Origin: Mesotoga sp. BH458_6_3_2_1 | Lineage (GTDB): Bacteria > Thermotogota > Thermotogae > Petrotogales > Kosmotogaceae | Direction of reading: 5' to 3' | NCBI RefSeq assembly: GCF_003664995.1 | Contig: NZ_JFHL01000018.1 | Coordinates: 183,627 to 247,626 of the forward strand | Length of the DNA: 64,000 bases | Shown: positions 46,783-55,360 of the stretch, one piece after another | Layout: each line of letters starts with the position of its first letter | Position numbering within the stretch: the first letter of the stretch is position 1 | Made by a program: the position numbers and the translations under genes | The notes under the pieces: generated by a model | Database searches by the model: none | What the model was told of the DNA's origin: nothing | The model's input: the letters and a program-made list of their open reading frames with translations, nothing else

Positions 46783-47610
46783 CTACTTAGAGCTTCCCAT
46801 TGTAAGACCTCGAACAAGGTCGTTTTGCACGAGCAGACCGAAAACGATCATAGGGAGTACGGTGATTATTGCCGCCGCGCTCATTACTCCCCATTCTATG
46901 TTTCTTTCGCTTACAAACATGTTGACCAGAACGGGTAGAGGTCTGGTGTCTCTGCCTGTAAGAACCAGGGCAAACAGAAACTCGTTCCAAGCGATGAGCG
47001 CGCATAGTATGGACGTGGCCGAGAGTCCTGGCATCACGAGAGGGAGGACGACTATCCTCAACGATTGAAATCGCGTACACCCATCTATCATGGCAGCTTC
47101 TTCAAGAGAGGTGGGGATCTCCTGAAAGAAACCGCGCATCATCCAGATCGCGAACGGGACGCTGAAAAATGAAAGCGCCAATACGATAGGAAGGTAAGTA
47201 TTCGAGATTCCCAGATATCTGGCGATCATGAAGAAGGGCAGGACCATGACGATCGGCGGCGTCATTCTTGCTAGCAGGACGACAAAAGCGATCGTGTTTG
47301 CATGTTTCCAGTCGAACCTTGCCAGAGCGTAAGCCGCCGGCACGCCAAGCATAAGGGCTATAACTGTCGAGAAAAACGTTATCATGACACTGTTGATTAA
47401 AGAGCTGACAAACTCTGAATTCCCGAAGAATTTCGCGTAATTCTGGAAGGTAATACGTTCTGGGAACCACTTGGGAGGCATCGAGAACTGGTCGGCCTCA
47501 AATTTGAAAGAGGAAAGTAGTATCCAAGCCAGTGGTACCAGAGTCCAGATTAGCGCCACAGCTATGACTACAAAGACCACTATTCTGGTAAAGAGTTTCC
47601 TCCTAAGCAT
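46783..47610 (-). CDS. Sugar ABC transporter permease, MalG type (second locus)
   Basis: The 275-residue protein has six hydrophobic segments and the coupling loop EEAAMIDGCTRFQSLRIVVLP. ATG 47610 overlaps the end of the MalF-type gene by eight bases, with GGTGG eight bases upstream. It is the last transporter gene before a 222-base gap and the dehydrogenase gene. No ATPase gene is present in this locus either. Confidence 0.92.
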   Translation of the reverse strand: MLRRKLFTRIVVFVVIAVALIWTLVPLAWILLSSFKFEADQFSMPPKWFPERITFQNYAKFFGNSEFVSSLINSVMITFFSTVIALMLGVPAAYALARFDWKHANTIAFVVLLARMTPPIVMVLPFFMIARYLGISNTYLPIVLALSFFSVPFAIWMMRGFFQEIPTSLEEAAMIDGCTRFQSLRIVVLPLVMPGLSATSILCALIAWNEFLFALVLTGRDTRPLPVLVNMFVSERNIEWGVMSAAAIITVLPMIVFGLLVQNDLVRGLTMGSSK

Positions 47611-48490
47611 AGTTCTTTCCACCACCTATTATCTTCATGTACAGTATCGTGAAGACCACAGCTATTGCGAATGTCAACATATTAATTGCCGATGAAAAGC
47701 CGACATTGTACGACTGAAAGGCTGTTCTGTAACCGTAGAAGGCGAGAGTCTCTGTAGCAGTTCCGGGACCTCCTCCGGTCATTATAAATACAATATCGAA
47801 GACACGCAGAGATGTTAGGGTCCTTATTACCACTGCGACCAGTATTGAAGGCCTGAGAAGCGGCAAGGTTATGTAATAGAATCTCTGAAGTGAACTCGCT
47901 CCATCCACAAATGCTGCTTCATACGGCTCGTAAGGGATTGATTTGAGCCCTGCAAGCAATACGAGAGTCACAAATGGAATGTACTCCCAGGCATCTGCAA
48001 CAATCAATACAGGCATCGCCGCAGAGGGATTTGATAGAAGGGGTTTCTCGACAAGTCCTCCAAGTCCAATCTGCCTGAGCAAATGGATTATCGGTCCATA
48101 ATCGCTGTTCAGGACGAACCGCCAGACATACCCGACGACAACGGGAGCGATCATGAATGGGACCAGCAAAACCGACTGAACGATCTTCCAGCCTTTGAAT
48201 TCCGTATCCAGAGCAAGAGCTATGCACAGCCCCGCAATCAGCTCAATTAAGACTGCCCCCATAACAAAGTAGAAGGTCCTTCCCACAGTGTCCAGCGTGA
48301 ACGGGTCGGTGAATAGCCTGACGTAATTGCTGAAGCCCGCCGCCCTTATGCCCAGATCTGGCCTGAGCAGATTCCACCGCAAGAAGGACATCACGACCGT
48401 ATATGTCAGTGGAATCATGAAGATTATGACTATAAAAACCATTGAAGGAAGAATATACGAATAACCTCTAGATCTATGTCTCGACTTCAT
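47603..48490 (-). CDS. Sugar ABC transporter permease, MalF type (second locus)
   Basis: The 295-residue membrane protein carries the coupling motif EPYEAAFVDGASSLQRFYYITLP and six hydrophobic segments. Start ATG 48490 is chosen because GGTGAT lies four bases upstream; an earlier ATG at 48505 has no ribosome site. A strong hairpin separates it from the binding-protein gene and probably lowers permease expression relative to binding protein. Confidence 0.92.
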   Translation of the reverse strand: MKSRHRSRGYSYILPSMVFIVIIFMIPLTYTVVMSFLRWNLLRPDLGIRAAGFSNYVRLFTDPFTLDTVGRTFYFVMGAVLIELIAGLCIALALDTEFKGWKIVQSVLLVPFMIAPVVVGYVWRFVLNSDYGPIIHLLRQIGLGGLVEKPLLSNPSAAMPVLIVADAWEYIPFVTLVLLAGLKSIPYEPYEAAFVDGASSLQRFYYITLPLLRPSILVAVVIRTLTSLRVFDIVFIMTGGGPGTATETLAFYGYRTAFQSYNVGFSSAINMLTFAIAVVFTILYMKIIGGGKNYA

Positions 48491-48512
48491 CTGATCACCT
48501 ATCATAAGAATA

Positions 48513-48532
48513 GCCGGGTCTTTCGACCCGGC
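48513..48532 (-). promoter_or_regulatory. Intercistronic hairpin between binding protein and permease genes
   Basis: On the minus strand GCCGGGTC and GACCCGGC pair perfectly around a GAAA tetraloop. No run of T follows, so it is more likely an mRNA-stabilising or attenuating stem than a full terminator. Confidence 0.75.
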
Positions 48533-48543
48533 ATTGTATCAAA

Positions 48544-49824
48544 TCAATAGTAGCCTCCGTCTCTCATAAGTCTGTCGACTTCCTTAACTGCGTCATTCAA
48601 AGCCTGTTCGGCAGTTTTTGTTCCTGCCAGGAATTCCGAAACCGCCGGAGCTATTATGCCGCTCACAATGCTTCCGCCTTCGGGAATCAAGGGTACTATA
48701 GGCGTCGGGATACAGTTTTCCATAGCCGCAGCGAAATCGCCGATCCATGGGAACGACTCGGCAAGTAACGGACTGTTGAGAGCCGAGAACCTTGCAGGTA
48801 TGTTGCCCGTAGGTGCTGCTTCAACTTCGTTCTGCGTCTCTGTAACATAAAGCAACCAATCCAGAGCCGCTTCCTTGTCTTGAGCCGCACTGCTGACCGA
48901 GAACCCCCAGGAAATGTAGAGCATCGGAAGCTTCTCTCCCAGTTTCTCTTCTGGCCGTGGGAATCCGACGAAACCACCCTTGCCGACTACAGAGGACCTC
49001 GATTCATCTTCGACGTAGAACATTCCAGTTGTCCAAACCTCTGCCATTGCGCTGCGTCCACCTATGAATTCATTCAGGGCTTCCTGGAAGTCATAGTTCA
49101 TTGCAGCGGGATTGGCGAACTGGAACATGTACTTCACTTCTTCGAGAGCCTCGATGCCGGCTTCGGAGTTGAAGATAGGGCGCATGTTCAAATCGAGCAA
49201 CGCTCCGCCTTTTGCCCAGAGCCTTTGCATGAAGTGAGTCGCAAGGAAGATGCTTCTTCTTCCCATGAGAGTTACACCGTAAAGATCCGGCGGCCTGTTG
49301 AAAAACTCTGCGATATCTCTGTACTGCTCTAGAGTCTGTGGCGGCTGAAGTTCGTAGCCGTATTTGGCAATGAAGTTAGCCTTTTCCGTCGGGTCTTCGA
49401 AAAGGTCCTTACGGTAAATTATTCCTCCGAGTTCGTTCATGTAGGGTACGATGTACGTCTTGCCGTTCAGTTTGGCGTTTCTTATTCCCGGAATGTCCGA
49501 CTCGTTGATCTTCTCGTATCCAGGAATATCGCTGATCGGATAGATGTAGTTCGCAATCGAAAGAGCCGGGTACCAGAGCATAGAAATGTAAGGTACGTCT
49601 ATCTCTACCCTTCCGGAAGTGTATCCGAGCATTAGCTGATCAAGGTAATTTGCATAAGGAAACTGCTGAATTTCCACTTCGATTCCGGTCTCTTTTGTAA
49701 ACCCCTCCATTCTGGTCTTCCACGCGTCTGTGTGAATTCCTACTTCGCTTGATAGCTGAAGCGGAACTGCGAAACATGAAACAGTCAAGAGAACAACAAG
49801 AAAAAGCAGAAATCTGTTTCTCAT
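48544..49824 (-). CDS. Extracellular solute-binding protein, family 1 (second locus)
   Basis: The 426-residue protein has a signal peptide (MRNRFLLFLVVLLTVSCFAVP) and a MalE-like two-lobe sequence (EGFTKETGIEVEIQQFPYANY, IVPYMNELGGIIYRKDLFED). Similar proteins bind polyols or oligosaccharides. ATG 49824 follows GGGAGGGG. It is encoded just after the nucleoside phosphorylase, which points to a ribosylated or nucleoside-like ligand, but that is inference. Confidence 0.92.
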   Translation of the reverse strand: MRNRFLLFLVVLLTVSCFAVPLQLSSEVGIHTDAWKTRMEGFTKETGIEVEIQQFPYANYLDQLMLGYTSGRVEIDVPYISMLWYPALSIANYIYPISDIPGYEKINESDIPGIRNAKLNGKTYIVPYMNELGGIIYRKDLFEDPTEKANFIAKYGYELQPPQTLEQYRDIAEFFNRPPDLYGVTLMGRRSIFLATHFMQRLWAKGGALLDLNMRPIFNSEAGIEALEEVKYMFQFANPAAMNYDFQEALNEFIGGRSAMAEVWTTGMFYVEDESRSSVVGKGGFVGFPRPEEKLGEKLPMLYISWGFSVSSAAQDKEAALDWLLYVTETQNEVEAAPTGNIPARFSALNSPLLAESFPWIGDFAAAMENCIPTPIVPLIPEGGSIVSGIIAPAVSEFLAGTKTAEQALNDAVKEVDRLMRDGGYY

Positions 49825-49845
49825 AGAATCCCCTCCCTTTGGTCG

Positions 49846-50631
49846 TTATACAAGATCTTCACTGTACATTTTCTCTATTGCAGTCAAGGTGATTTCGATT
49901 GCATCTTTCACTGAGTCTTCGATTTGGTCTCTCCTCGGATTCTTAACGGAAAGATCTACCTTTGAGCCAGCAGATTGCCTGTATCTGTTTGCATAGCATA
50001 CACCGATGAATCCAGCCTTCACGCCACGCAGGTAAGAGATCACAAATAGAGCCGAAGCCTCCATCTCAAGTGAGACTACTCTTCTTCTGCTCCAGCTCTG
50101 GAAATATTCGGGATCGCGTTTGTAGAAGCAGGAGTGGGTCCAGTTGATTCCCGTAACGATCTTTCTTCCAAGAGTTCTTGCCGAAGCCGTCAGGGACGAG
50201 TAGACATCTGGAGAAGGCACTGCGGGAAAATTCTCCGGGACGTAGTAGTTCGAAGCTCCATCATCACGTACACAACCATACGGCACAACGATGTCCCCCT
50301 CATTTACGTACTCCTGCAGTCCGGCTACGCTACCGATCCTTATCAATACCTTCGCTCCCACATTGATAAGTTCTTCGTACGCGATACTTGCCGAAGGGCC
50401 ACCCATGCCGGTAGAAGTAACTGAGACCGGTTTGCCCATGAACTCACCTGTATAGGTGATTAGACCTCTGTTTTCCGCAATCTTTCTGGTATTGCTAAGT
50501 CTACTGACAATCTTCTCAACCCTTCCCTGATCTCCCGGAACGATAACAACCGGTGCTATGTCTCCCGCCCGACACTCGATGTGATACTGAAACTTTCCTT
50601 CAAGTCCGACTGGCTCTCTGTAATCCTCCAT
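49846..50631 (-). CDS. Nucleoside phosphorylase, uridine/purine phosphorylase family
   Basis: The 261-residue protein has the PNP/UDP family features: VVIVPGDQGRVEKIVSRL at the phosphate site, VTSTGMGGPSASIAYEEL, LIRIGSVAGLQ and the ribose-binding RRVVSLEMEASALFVIS. It would cleave a nucleoside with phosphate to base and ribose 1-phosphate. The base is uncertain, though the uridine phosphorylase branch seems nearest. ATG 50631 follows GAGGTG. It is second in the operon, after the GntR regulator. Confidence 0.9.
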   Translation of the reverse strand: MEDYREPVGLEGKFQYHIECRAGDIAPVVIVPGDQGRVEKIVSRLSNTRKIAENRGLITYTGEFMGKPVSVTSTGMGGPSASIAYEELINVGAKVLIRIGSVAGLQEYVNEGDIVVPYGCVRDDGASNYYVPENFPAVPSPDVYSSLTASARTLGRKIVTGINWTHSCFYKRDPEYFQSWSRRRVVSLEMEASALFVISYLRGVKAGFIGVCYANRYRQSAGSKVDLSVKNPRRDQIEDSVKDAIEITLTAIEKMYSEDLV

Positions 50632-50643
50632 CAAAATGTCACC

Positions 50644-51387
50644 TCAAATCTTTTTTCTGAGAACGTGTATTCTGAACACCGTCGTGTTTATGAAATCCTC
50701 CGAGTAAAGCATCGGAATGTTCTTGATATCCCTGTGAACTTCCTTCAGCAACACTATTGATTCTCCAGATCTCATTTCAAGCAGTCCGGCCAACTCTTCG
50801 TCGACGAGCCTCGATTCTATTTCGGCAATTGCGAATCTGATGGGATCCTTGAAGTTTTCTTCCAGAAGATCAAATAGGACCAGTTCCTTTGCCTTCCTTC
50901 CTTCAAGCGTTCTTAACAGGGCCTCAGTCTTTCCCGGTATCCTCTCGGATGCTATGTAAGTTCTGGCAAATATCGCCGGGATACCGTCGGCCGCATAGAC
51001 CCTCTCCGTAAGCACAAGACTCTCATTTTCAGGCATCTCCAGCTTTTCTGCCAACCTTCGATCGGCCTTGACTTCACGGAATTTGTCATAAATCAGCTCG
51101 GGACTTTTTCCAGAGCTAGAGATGATTCTCGTCAGACCTCTCAAGTATTCAATCCCCGTATGTACAAGCCCGCTGTCCTTCACAACAAAGGTTCCAAGAC
51201 CCTGCCTTCTTACGACAAGGCCGTCCTTTTCCAGTGCCGTTATTACTTCTCTAAGAACGGTCTTGCTTGCACCGTATTGCTCGCAGAGCTTCTCTATTGA
51301 AGGAAGCTGCGTCCCATCACTCATCTTCTGGACTTCTCTCTCTATTTGCGAATATATGATCTCGTAAAGTGATTTTCTTCTTGCCAT
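50644..51387 (-). CDS. GntR-family regulator with UTRA ligand domain
   Basis: The 247-residue protein has an N-terminal winged HTH (LPSIEKLCEQYGASKTVLRE, then RRQGLGTFVV) and a C-terminal UTRA-type domain (LVLTERVYAADGIPAIFA, ESIVLLKEVHRD), which usually binds a sugar phosphate or related metabolite. It heads the leftward operon and has palindromes just upstream, so it probably regulates its own operon. GGAGG lies 12 bases before the ATG, somewhat far. Confidence 0.9.
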   Translation of the reverse strand: MARRKSLYEIIYSQIEREVQKMSDGTQLPSIEKLCEQYGASKTVLREVITALEKDGLVVRRQGLGTFVVKDSGLVHTGIEYLRGLTRIISSSGKSPELIYDKFREVKADRRLAEKLEMPENESLVLTERVYAADGIPAIFARTYIASERIPGKTEALLRTLEGRKAKELVLFDLLEENFKDPIRFAIAEIESRLVDEELAGLLEMRSGESIVLLKEVHRDIKNIPMLYSEDFINTTVFRIHVLRKKI

Positions 51388-51416
51388 GAATTCGATCTAC
51401 CTCCAGAAATTCTAGT

Positions 51417-51458
51417 CATCATACGTATTATGTATGATGTATTATGAGTATACATAAT
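51417..51458. promoter_or_regulatory. Candidate GntR operators
   Basis: Two perfect inverted repeats lie 30-70 bases upstream of the gntR start: CATCATAC-N7-GTATGATG (51417-51439) and ATTATG-N6-CATAAT (51441-51458). Their AT-rich half-sites and position suit repressor binding across the promoter. Confidence 0.6.
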
Positions 51459-51841
51459 CTCTTTTTTATTTCCGTACTTAATTTCTAGCGATGTCGTCCG
51501 ATTTCAATTCAATAGGAGTAATTATTTGGATCGTTCTCATTCTCAAGCATTATTGGTCCACAATGAAGAGTCTTTCGAGTTCAGTTTTCGATTCACAGCA
51601 AGATTGTTATCTCAAACCGCGGGTCTTGGTTCCAACTAAGATGCAAAACTCACGCTCTCATCTTTAGGTACAAGGATTAGCGAAGATTTGCACGAGGAAA
51701 GCGTTGATGGGATTATTTTCGAAGATAGAGAAATCGTCTCTAACATTTCTACCACCTGATTAAGGTTGAAGAGAGAAGAGTGAAAGTGATTAGTTGTCAA
51801 ATCCTGCTTGTAGGGTCGGCGCCATCGAGCCGGCTTGCTCT

Positions 51842-51869
51842 TTGGCATTGGCGCTCCGAGGACTATAAT
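51842..51869 (+). promoter_or_regulatory. Candidate promoter of the ROK-rbs operon
   Basis: TTGGCA and a consensus TATAAT are 16 bases apart. The leader to the ROK start would be about 125 bases. Confidence 0.55.
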
Positions 51870-51881
51870 TCAATTGAATTA
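51866..51881. promoter_or_regulatory. 16-bp palindrome at the ROK promoter
   Basis: TAATTCAATTGAATTA is a perfect palindrome overlapping the -10 and the probable start point. Its AT-rich form resembles operators of ROK repressors such as NagC, Mlc and XylR, so it is a candidate autoregulatory site. Confidence 0.55.
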
Positions 51882-52002
51882 GTTAGTAGTTTTTATTTAC
51901 CAACTTAGATGATGTCCTTCTCGTATTTCTGAGAGCGATCTCCCTGTTGTCAGTTAGAGAATCGGAGGAGAAGCGAATACTGGAAGGAAGCGGGAGGAAG
52001 AA

Positions 52003-53169
52003 GTGGTATCGAAACTCACTGAGATCAGAACGAGCGAGATTCTGAAGATAATTAGAGAAAGGAAGAGTACTTCTAGAGTCCAAATATCGAAACTGACCGG
52101 ACTTAGCAAACCGACCATATCTTCGATTGTCAACGATCTGGTTGAAGAGGGTGTTGTAAGAGAGAACGGCCTTGGACAGAGCAAAGCTTCCGGTGGCAGG
52201 AAACCTATCAATATCTCTTTCGCAAAAGACTACAGAAGCGTACTAAGTGTTGACATAGGCGGAACCAAGACTATATTCGCGATGATCGATCTCGATGGAA
52301 ATATTCTAAAACGCGACACTATAACCACTGACCTTCTTCGCACCGAGAGGGGCCTGGTAGATGAGTTGAATGAGAGACTCAAGAGTTACATAGAGGAAGT
52401 CGGAAAAGAGAAGGTGCTTGGAATCTCTATAGGCATTCCCGGTACTGTAGACAGGACTACACAGAAGATAAAATACATGCCCTCCTTCGATATCGGGAAT
52501 CTTGATCTCAAGACCCCGATCGAGAAGAGGTTTGGGATTTCAACGCTGATCGAAAACGATGTTACACTTTCCGCCTTCGGTGAGTCATGGATCGGTTCTG
52601 CAAGACAGTTCAACGATGTGATTCTGGTTTCAATTGGAACCGGTATCGGCTCAGGTATTGTTATCAATGATTCGGTTTACAGAGGATGCGTCGGTGGAGC
52701 CGGTGAAATCGGAGAATTTGTCACCGACTGGTCTACAGAATCGAAGATGAATGAGGGATTTGGGAGACTCGAACAGTGGTTCTCGGGATATGCGCTAGAG
52801 TCTTTCTGCAGGAACAACGGCTGGGAATTCAGCGTAAAGGACCTATTCGAGAAGATGGACTCCGATGAAAGAATCCTTGAAAGAATTACGGGAGGCTGCC
52901 AACATCTTGCGCTTGCATTTGCCAATGCTATTATGCTTCTCGATTCAGCAAGACTTCTGATAGGAGGTGGTATTGGCTTCAACCAGTATGACCGGATTTT
53001 CCCAATAATCGACAGCACTCTGAGGAAGGTTCTTCCGAAAGAGCTTTACAGACCAGATCTACTTGTCAGAGCAGCTCTTGAACCTTACAGTGTTGTCATT
53101 GGAGGAGCTTATTTTGCTCAGAAAGAGTTGCTCCTTAAAGAGGTTCTAGGGGGAACTTCAGAATTTTGA
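52003..53169 (+). CDS. ROK-family transcriptional regulator
   Basis: The 388-residue protein has an N-terminal winged HTH (STSRVQISKLTGLSKPTISS) and a ROK sugar-kinase-like domain with SVDIGGTKTIFAMID (phosphate 1), LIENDVTLSAFGESWIG and SIGTGIGSGIV. The C-x-C-G-x-x-G-C zinc motif of most ROK proteins is absent; the segment reads DWSTESKMNEGFGRLEQ. It likely represses the downstream importer until a sugar binds. GTG start 52003 is five bases after GGGAGG. Confidence 0.9.
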   Translation: MVSKLTEIRTSEILKIIRERKSTSRVQISKLTGLSKPTISSIVNDLVEEGVVRENGLGQSKASGGRKPINISFAKDYRSVLSVDIGGTKTIFAMIDLDGNILKRDTITTDLLRTERGLVDELNERLKSYIEEVGKEKVLGISIGIPGTVDRTTQKIKYMPSFDIGNLDLKTPIEKRFGISTLIENDVTLSAFGESWIGSARQFNDVILVSIGTGIGSGIVINDSVYRGCVGGAGEIGEFVTDWSTESKMNEGFGRLEQWFSGYALESFCRNNGWEFSVKDLFEKMDSDERILERITGGCQHLALAFANAIMLLDSARLLIGGGIGFNQYDRIFPIIDSTLRKVLPKELYRPDLLVRAALEPYSVVIGGAYFAQKELLLKEVLGGTSEF

Positions 53170-53197
53170 ATGCAGGACACTACAAGAGGAGGTACTT

Positions 53198-54124
53198 ATG
53201 AGAAAGATTACTGTTCTACTAGCTATGATCTTCGTTCTGATGGCAGGAATTCTCTTTGCGACGGACGTTGCAGTTTTGCTTCCCGGAACCGTTGAATTCT
53301 TCAGCGTTCAGAGAGTAGGGTTGGATGCTGCTGCAGAGGAGTTTGGACTGAACCTGATCTATGCCGATGCGGAATGGGATGCGGGCAAACAGCTGTCTCA
53401 GGTTGAGAACTTCATCGCAAGAGGTGTTGATCTCGTGTTGCTTTGCGCGGCCGATAACATGGCACTTCGAACTGCGGTAACTCGCTGCGACGAAGCGGGA
53501 ATTCCATTGATAACATTCACAAACAGTATCGGAACGGATCCAGAAGGCAAGTATCCAGGTGTCATTAGCCACATAGGTCGTTCTGAGATAGGATCAGGGG
53601 TTGTTCAGGCGGAATTTGTCGAGAAGCTCTTCGGGAACGCCGACATCGACATAATTCTTATAGAAGGTAATCCCGGTACAACTGCCCAGAGAATGAGAGA
53701 AGAGGGTTTTCTCTCTGTCGCTGAAAGAAATCCTTCCTGGAGCATAATTGAGAAGCGTCCTATAGACGGCTGGACAAAAGAAGGAACACTTGCATTCATG
53801 GAGGCCTTCCTCCAGAGTGGCAGAAATGTCGACGTCATTGCTTGCCAGTGGTGGTCGGGAGCTATTGCTGCATCGATGGCACTCAAGGAGAGAGGAATCA
53901 CCGACGTAGTGGTCTTGGGCCTGGAGTATGCGAAAGAGCTCGTTCCTTACATCGAAGCCGGTGACGTTTACGCTTCCACTTATTTCTCGGTTATTGAAGA
54001 AGGTTACAAAGCAGTCGAGGCCGCCCATCTGTACCTGACCGGACAGGAAGTGCCGAAGTTCGTTGAGATCCAGCAGGTAATGGTCACAAAGGATAACGTG
54101 GCAGATTTCGAACCGGAAATGTAA
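53198..54124 (+). CDS. Ribose-type sugar-binding protein (RbsB-like)
   Basis: The 308-residue exported protein has a signal peptide (MRKITVLLAMIFVLMAGILF) and a type I periplasmic fold: AAAEEFGLNLIYADAEWDAGKQ, FIARGVDLVLLCAAD, IILIEGNPGTTAQRMREEG. It delivers a sugar or related ligand to the permease encoded downstream. The ligand is not identified; the nearby TIM-barrel-like enzyme suggests something other than plain ribose. Confidence 0.92.
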   Translation: MRKITVLLAMIFVLMAGILFATDVAVLLPGTVEFFSVQRVGLDAAAEEFGLNLIYADAEWDAGKQLSQVENFIARGVDLVLLCAADNMALRTAVTRCDEAGIPLITFTNSIGTDPEGKYPGVISHIGRSEIGSGVVQAEFVEKLFGNADIDIILIEGNPGTTAQRMREEGFLSVAERNPSWSIIEKRPIDGWTKEGTLAFMEAFLQSGRNVDVIACQWWSGAIAASMALKERGITDVVVLGLEYAKELVPYIEAGDVYASTYFSVIEEGYKAVEAAHLYLTGQEVPKFVEIQQVMVTKDNVADFEPEM

Positions 54125-54148
54125 GAGAAATACGACAGGAGGTCGCTG

Positions 54149-55360
54149 ATGTCTGAAGCAGGTAAGATCAATATCCTCTCACAGCTGTTTCTTAATGAGG
54201 AGCTCTCCAAGGATAATTCCAGAAGCCTTACAGAGAGACTTTCGAAGGCGAAGAAGGCAGGACTACAAAAGCTCATTATCTGGTCGGTCCGGCCCGAATA
54301 TCTTTCCTCGCTTGTTTCGATTTGCAGAGGCGTTGGAATTTCTCCGCATCTCTGGTACCCAATGCTGGCGGACGCGCCAGTAGATTTTGACACGGACGCC
54401 TTCAAAATCGTCAGAACGTTAGACGACGGTCGGTCGGAAATCCTGGAGTCCCAAAAGGCAGGCGGTGAGGAGTTTGAATTCCTCTGCCCCAACAAAGTAA
54501 GGCAAGAGGAGGCTTTTCTAAGCCGCTTTGAAGAAATCCTTGGCCTTGCCGATTTCGACGGTGTCTTTCTCGACAGGATCCGTTTTCCGTCACCAGCCAA
54601 CGGGATAGGAGAGATGCTTACCTGCTTCTGCGACACCTGCAAAGAGATGTCGAGCGCAACGGGTTCAGCTTTTGAGGAGGCTGTTCACGGCTTCGTGAAA
54701 AAGCTCGGTTCGAAGATTGGAATGGACGAAGTTCTCGAAACTCTCAAAGAGTTTTACAGAATTACCGGGGAATTTCTCGAGTTCAGAAAGTCATCGGTGC
54801 TCCAGCTGCTAGCTTCATATGCCGACAGGGCGCGAAACCTGGGCCTTGAAGTGGGGGTGGACCTTTTCTCCCCCTCACTTCGAAACATCGTTTCGCAGGA
54901 TTACGAGAGGATATCCAGGCATGTGGATTGGATGAAGCCGATGGTTTACTGCAAAACAATGGGGCCGGCCGGACTTCCGATGGAACTTCTCTCTCTGGCA
55001 AAGATTCTCGTGGAGCACGCCTCGCGACTTTCGGAGAGAGAAGCGCTCGAGATTATCGGAGAGCTGACCGGCCTTCTGTTGCCTGAAAGCTTTGATGAAA
55101 TAAGAATGGAAGGCATCGATCAGAAGAACTATGAACTAGAGCTGAATAAGATCGACCAGATGAATCTCAATCCAGTAACGAGGATCTTTCCCGGCTTTGA
55201 AGCGGTCAATCTTCCCCCTGTATGTTCGGTAGGTCTGGAGGAAGTCAGGAATTACGTAGATGCAACTCTTAGAAAAGGCCATGATGGGTTTGTTCTCTCC
55301 TGGGATATAAGACACATAAGTGATGCGATTCTCGAGTATGTGGGTGATCGCTTTGAATAA
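54149..55360 (+). CDS. TIM-barrel-like putative glycoside hydrolase
   Basis: The 403-residue cytoplasmic protein is not assigned to a known family with confidence. Barrel-like segments include GLQKLIIWSVRPEYLSSLV, FDGVFLDRIRFPSP, LGLEVGVDLFSPSL, HVDWMKPMVYC and GFVLSWDIRHIS, which resemble the strand ends of putative glycosyl hydrolases of the DUF4015/GHL10 kind. D180 or so (FLDRIRFP) is a candidate acidic residue. It contains CFCDTC. Being placed between binding protein and ATPase genes, it probably acts on the imported compound. ATG follows AGGAGG. Confidence 0.6.
   Translation: MSEAGKINILSQLFLNEELSKDNSRSLTERLSKAKKAGLQKLIIWSVRPEYLSSLVSICRGVGISPHLWYPMLADAPVDFDTDAFKIVRTLDDGRSEILESQKAGGEEFEFLCPNKVRQEEAFLSRFEEILGLADFDGVFLDRIRFPSPANGIGEMLTCFCDTCKEMSSATGSAFEEAVHGFVKKLGSKIGMDEVLETLKEFYRITGEFLEFRKSSVLQLLASYADRARNLGLEVGVDLFSPSLRNIVSQDYERISRHVDWMKPMVYCKTMGPAGLPMELLSLAKILVEHASRLSEREALEIIGELTGLLLPESFDEIRMEGIDQKNYELELNKIDQMNLNPVTRIFPGFEAVNLPPVCSVGLEEVRNYVDATLRKGHDGFVLSWDIRHISDAILEYVGDRFE

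Larger units (their letters stand above)
51459..52002. other. Regulatory and gene-free stretch between gntR and the ROK gene
   Basis: About 540 bases separate the divergent genes. A plus-strand frame of about 40 codons near 51640-51760 (SEDLHEESVDGIIFEDREIV) reads like protein but has no start, so it may be a remnant. The ROK promoter and palindrome lie at the right end. Confidence 0.4.
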
